Positions 61,108-64,000 of a stretch of DNA of 64,000 nucleotides are shown here, piece by piece. The translations under genes and the position numbers were made by a program. The stretch's first letter is position 1. Every line of letters starts with the position of its first letter. The stretch is from Corynebacterium ammoniagenes DSM 20306 (GTDB lineage Bacteria > Actinomycetota > Actinomycetes > Mycobacteriales > Mycobacteriaceae): contig NZ_CP009244.1 of assembly GCF_001941425.1 (NCBI RefSeq), positions 124,001 through 188,000 of the forward strand, written 5' to 3'. The notes beneath the pieces were generated by a model that was not told where the DNA came from, ran no database searches, and saw only the letters and a program-made list of their open reading frames with translations.

Positions 61108-61827
61108 ATGAGTATCCCAGAGAATCAAAAAGTTGCAGTAGTAACAGGTGCATCGTCAGGCATTGGCGCGGCGAGTGCGCGTTTGCTTGCCGATGATGGC
61201 TGGCACGTTGTGGTTGCGGCGCGCCGCAAAGACAAGCTGGAGGCGCTGGCTGAGGAAATCGGCGGCACCGCAATCGAGCTGGATGTGACCAAGCAAGAAT
61301 CCGTAGATGCTTTTGCTCAGCAGCTGCCGCGCGTTGACCTTTTGGTCAATAACGCCGGTGGCGCCAAGGGCTTGGAACCGCTGGTCGATACCGCGATTGA
61401 TGACTGGAACTGGATGTATGAGACCAATGTTTTGGGCACCGTACGTTTGATTCAGGCATTGATTAAGAAAATTGAGGCAGCGCCGGATAATTCCGGCCTG
61501 ATCATCAATATGAGCTCGGTCGCCGCCTGGGGCGTGTATGCGGGCGGCTCCGGCTACAACGCGGCGAAGCACGGCGTGCGCGTAATCTCTCGCGCGCTGC
61601 GCTTGGAAAATCACAATATTCGCACCACTGAACTTATTCCGGGCCGCGTGGCCACGGACTTTTCCCTGGTGCGTTTCGAAGGCGATGAGGATCGCGCCAA
61701 GGCCGTCTACGACGGTCAGCTCAACCTCGTTGCCGAAGATGTTGCAGAAGCTGTGCGGTGGGTAGCGTCGTTGCCGTCGCACGTGAACATCGACAAGCTA
61801 GAAATCCGTCCTCGCACCCAAAGCTAA
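61108..61827 (+). CDS. Short-chain dehydrogenase/reductase
   Basis: This 239-residue protein has the NAD(P) motif VTGASSGIGAASARLL, LVNNAGGAKGLEPL, INMSSVAAW (Ser) and GGSGYNAAKHGVRV (YxxxK). It is a classical SDR of the YdfG/serine dehydrogenase-like group. TAGGGT lies 7 nt before ATG 61108, consistent with a leaderless mRNA. The substrate is unknown. Confidence 0.93.
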   Translation: MSIPENQKVAVVTGASSGIGAASARLLADDGWHVVVAARRKDKLEALAEEIGGTAIELDVTKQESVDAFAQQLPRVDLLVNNAGGAKGLEPLVDTAIDDWNWMYETNVLGTVRLIQALIKKIEAAPDNSGLIINMSSVAAWGVYAGGSGYNAAKHGVRVISRALRLENHNIRTTELIPGRVATDFSLVRFEGDEDRAKAVYDGQLNLVAEDVAEAVRWVASLPSHVNIDKLEIRPRTQS

Positions 61828-61857
61828 TTCCGACCTGGGCGCTGTATGCTGGGGGCC

Positions 61858-62187
61858 ATGATTTTTACTACCACCCACAATGTTGAAGGCCGCGAGATTG
61901 ACTCCTACATCCGCATCATCGCGGGTGAAACAGTCACTGGTATTAACTTCCTCAAAGACATCGGGGCGTCGTTTCGTTCCTTTACCGGTGGGCGTTCCGC
62001 CGGTTATGAGGAAGAAGCGGTTCGCGCGCGCGAATCTGCGCTGAATGAACTGTGGAACCGTGGCCAGGAAATTGGTGCGGATGCCGTCGTGGGAATCTCT
62101 TTTGATTATTCTCCGATGGGCGCGTCCAATGACATGCTGATGGTCACCGTCATGGGCACGGCGGTCAAGCTCAAGCCTCTGCAGTAG
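61858..62187 (+). CDS. YbjQ-family protein
   Basis: This 109-residue protein begins MIFTTTHNVEGREIDSYI and has LNELWNRGQEIGADAVVGISFDYSPMG, matching the YbjQ (DUF74, heavy-metal-binding domain) family of pentameric ring proteins of unknown function. TATGCT lies 7 nt before ATG 61858. It is followed 3 bp later by the alkyltransferase-like gene, so the two probably share an mRNA. Confidence 0.92.
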   Translation: MIFTTTHNVEGREIDSYIRIIAGETVTGINFLKDIGASFRSFTGGRSAGYEEEAVRARESALNELWNRGQEIGADAVVGISFDYSPMGASNDMLMVTVMGTAVKLKPLQ

Positions 62188-62190
62188 CTC

Positions 62191-62502
62191 ATGTCGACAC
62201 CACCTGAGCCAGCCCAGCGGGTTTTAGCACTCGCTGGGCTGATTCCGCCGGGCAATGTCTCCACCTATGGGGAAGTGGGCAAAGCCGCCGGTGTTTCTGC
62301 GCGCCAAGTGGGCTCGGTAATGCGGCAGTGGGGATCGCAGGTGCCGTGGTGGCGGGTCATCAAAGCCGATGGCACTTCCCACGATTATGAGCGTGCGAAA
62401 GCGAAATGGGAAGCCGAAGGGCTTGTCCTGCGCGGTCGGGCCGTCCGGATGGATTTGTGCGGGTTGGATCACCGCGATTTAGAAAATCTTGCGCGGAAAT
62501 AG
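62191..62502 (+). CDS. Alkyltransferase-like protein (ATL), MGMT fold without Cys
   Basis: This 103-residue protein has the MGMT DNA-binding region VSTYGEVGKAAGVSARQVGSVM, and the active-site motif PCHRV is changed to PWWRVI. ATL proteins bind O6-alkylguanine and flag it for nucleotide excision repair instead of repairing it. It lies just after the YbjQ gene and downstream of AlkB, in an alkylation-damage neighbourhood. Confidence 0.88.
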   Translation: MSTPPEPAQRVLALAGLIPPGNVSTYGEVGKAAGVSARQVGSVMRQWGSQVPWWRVIKADGTSHDYERAKAKWEAEGLVLRGRAVRMDLCGLDHRDLENLARK

Positions 62503-62557
62503 TTAGCTTCCTCCACCGAAGCTGTGAATACTGCAGTCAGCTGTAAACTAAGTGCTT

Positions 62558-62848
62558 ATGAGCGACATCGAAGTACCTATCACGGGTGAGTCCATCAAAC
62601 TGGGCCAGTTTATTAAGCTGGCCAGCCTCGTCGCCACCGGTGGCGAAGCAAAAACTGCGATTGCCGAAGGTGCAGTCACCGTCAACGGCGAGGTAGATAC
62701 CCGCCGCGGCGCGAGCTTACGCGCAGGTGACAAGGTGTGCGTTGGCACGATGTGCGCTGTTGTCGCGGAAGCAGATGACGATGATGACTACTTCGATGAA
62801 GCCACGGCCGACGATGATTTTGATCCTGAAAAGTGGAGGAACCTCTAA
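62558..62848 (+). CDS. S4-domain RNA-binding protein
   Basis: This protein of about 96 residues has an S4 RNA-binding domain (IKLGQFIKLASLVATGGEAKTAIAEGAVTVNGEVDTRRGASLRAGD, split here: the run GEAKTAIAEGAVTVNGE is the core) and an acidic tail DDDDDYFDEATADDDF. It resembles YaaA/YbcJ-type small RNA-binding proteins. TAAACT lies 8 nt before the ATG. It is joined to the VOC gene downstream with 3 bp between. Confidence 0.88.
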   Translation: MSDIEVPITGESIKLGQFIKLASLVATGGEAKTAIAEGAVTVNGEVDTRRGASLRAGDKVCVGTMCAVVAEADDDDDYFDEATADDDFDPEKWRNL

Positions 62849-62851
62849 ACC

Positions 62852-63694
62852 ATGCCCGCATTTATGTCTGAAGTAGGCATGCCCTACTGGATTGATCTCA
62901 CCACTTCGAACCCGGAAAAGTCCGCAGAGTTTTACCGCCGGGTACTCGGGTGGGAAGTGACCGCTGAGACTGATGAATACCGCATCGGTCGCATGCAGGG
63001 TCTTCCCATCGGTGGCTTTATCCCGCAGCCGGTGGATTCCACCATGCCTGATACCTGGGTGACCTACTTCCGCGCCGGCAACTTGGACAAGGAATGCCAG
63101 CGTGCGGAAGAACTGGGAGGTCGCGTGCTTTCTGGTCCGCAGCAGGTAGAGCTGGGGCAGATGGCATTGCTTACCGATGCCGCCGGTGCCCTTTTTGGAC
63201 TCATTGAACCCACCAACACCGAACAATTCGTTGCTGCCGGCGAACCAGGTCTGCCCGTGTGGCATGAGCTGACCGCGACCGATGGTTTTGCCAAGGCGCT
63301 CGATTTTTATGGCGAGCTGTTTAATTGGGAGATCCGCACCCAGTCGATTACCGGCTCCGGCCCGGTTGATGAAGCTGATTATGCGACCGCGGAAGAAGAA
63401 GGCGCACCTTTTGCCGGGATTTGGAATGCCAAGGGCAAGTTCCCGCCGCAGGTAGGTGGCTTTTGGCAGACTTACCTGGGCGTTCGCAATATGGAAGAGG
63501 CCGTGAAAGCTGCGGTGGACTGCGGGGGCGAAGTTATTCGTGAGCCGTGGCTGTCGACGTTCGGGCTGATGGCTTTGGTGGCAGACTCGACCGGCGCGAC
63601 CATTACCTTGACTGAGGTTGAGGACGCTCCCGAAGATGACGCGACGGAAGCTGATGACCTTCTTGGCTTGGACGTGGAGTTTCCGGAGCAATAA
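62852..63694 (+). CDS. Two-domain VOC (glyoxalase/bleomycin-resistance-like) protein
   Basis: This 280-residue protein has two VOC domains. The first opens MPYWIDLTTSNPEKSAEFYRRVLGW and the second VWHELTATDGFAKALDFYGELFNW. The pattern fits the CFP32/glyoxalase-like group of Actinobacteria. Possible metal ligands (His and Glu) are in the second domain. The substrate is unknown. It is probably co-transcribed with the S4 gene. Confidence 0.9.
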   Translation: MPAFMSEVGMPYWIDLTTSNPEKSAEFYRRVLGWEVTAETDEYRIGRMQGLPIGGFIPQPVDSTMPDTWVTYFRAGNLDKECQRAEELGGRVLSGPQQVELGQMALLTDAAGALFGLIEPTNTEQFVAAGEPGLPVWHELTATDGFAKALDFYGELFNWEIRTQSITGSGPVDEADYATAEEEGAPFAGIWNAKGKFPPQVGGFWQTYLGVRNMEEAVKAAVDCGGEVIREPWLSTFGLMALVADSTGATITLTEVEDAPEDDATEADDLLGLDVEFPEQ

Positions 63695-64000
63695 CTAAGG
63701 CTTTCGCTACGCTTGCCCCTGCAGGATGTTGTCGCAAGGATGCTGCGGGGGTATAGCTGTGCCCTAAATCAGCCCGGAACAGCCGCGTGCTGTGAATGCA
63801 CAGGCGGGCGAAGACAAAGTACATGATCGCCATGATGACGATGATTTTGATGACCATCGGGGTCATGGCCACCAAGTCATAATTCCACGCGAAGTGAATG
63901 CCAAAGGCCACCAGCCACCAGCCTACGACCGTGCGCACGCGCCACCAGCGCGATTGATCCGCGGTGAACAGTGCGCGGCCGATGCCCCAACCAGCAATCG
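63603..64000 (-). CDS. C-terminal part of a membrane protein, PrsW-like (cut by window end)
   Basis: A minus-strand frame enters from the window edge and reads ADQSRWWRVRTVVGWWLVA, then FGIHFAWNYDLVAM and the helix IKIIVIMAIMYFVFARL. It resembles the end of a PrsW-type intramembrane protease (WFLVAFGLHFLWN pattern). The last 92 bp overlap the convergent VOC gene, and the tail looks like reading into it, so the true end may be earlier. The N-terminal part lies outside. Confidence 0.55.
   Translation of the reverse strand, partial: IAGWGIGRALFTADQSRWWRVRTVVGWWLVAFGIHFAWNYDLVAMTPMVIKIIVIMAIMYFVFARLCIHSTRLFRADLGHSYTPAASLRQHPAGASVAKALVIAPETPRPSQEGHQLPSRHLRERPQPQSR

Overview
The window is chromosomal DNA from a high-GC Gram-positive of the genus Corynebacterium. 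The markers are the mycolata-type block fhaA-fhaB-pstP-rodA-pbpA-pknA-pknB-crgA with a Leu tRNA and ppiA nearby, the bioB-bsaP pair, DtxR-like iron boxes, the heme oxygenase hmuO, and many leaderless starts with a TANNNT -10 box 6-9 nt before the ATG. The sequence does not settle the species. I see no rRNA, CRISPR array, IS element or prophage.

Layout. 0-3.5 kb: an asymmetric heterodimeric ABC exporter in which one ATPase half has no Walker A motif. 3.5-6 kb: a small unknown gene and an XRE regulator / ImmA-type metallopeptidase / PIN-like nuclease module whose nuclease gene is frameshifted in a G run. 6-12.8 kb: a coiled-coil membrane protein, metF-metE behind repeated operator-like sequences, a HAD phosphatase, cyclophilin and rhomboid. 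12.9-13.2 kb: an origin-like cluster of DnaA boxes without genes. 13.3-14.3 kb: a PadR/DUF2812 pair with tandem operators. 14.3-24.2 kb: the cell-wall and cell-division signalling block on the minus strand. 24.4-26.8 kb: tRNA-Leu(CAG), then a sensor kinase and a response regulator separated by a tiny secreted two-cysteine peptide gene. 26.8-36.4 kb: hydrolases, an ABC-F protein with a leader-like upstream region, bioB-bsaP under BioQ-like operators, a sirtuin, a peptidase and a lipase. 36.5-36.65 kb: a compact transcription unit with promoter, DtxR-like box and strong terminator, which looks like an iron-regulated small RNA. 36.7-42.8 kb: a TDT transporter and a probable tartrate or D-malate module (DASS transporter, LysR regulator, dehydrogenase, glycerate kinase) sharing ATAG-N6/7-CTAT sites. 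43.8-44.4 kb: a membrane-protein gene broken by a 23-bp tandem duplication. 44.5-64 kb: housekeeping and accessory genes, including AMP nucleosidase, DtxR-boxed hmuO, ferritin, a ROK regulator behind a TAGAC-N6-GTCTA palindrome, a sirtuin and a LOG gene divergent from a 26-bp gap, HrpB, AlkB, an alkyltransferase-like protein, and a PrsW-like gene cut by the window end.

How the genes work together. Methionine synthesis (metF, metE), biotin synthesis (bioB, bsaP), heme iron release and iron storage (hmuO, ftn, perhaps the small RNA) and hydroxy-acid catabolism each appear as compact units with visible control sites. The kinase, phosphatase and FHA genes form the Ser/Thr phosphorylation circuit that coordinates wall synthesis by RodA and PbpA. 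The best candidates for undescribed biology are the sensor/peptide/regulator locus, the DtxR-boxed small RNA, the remote DnaA-box cluster and the XRE/ImmA/PIN module. All functions are inferred from sequence motifs read by eye, with no database search.
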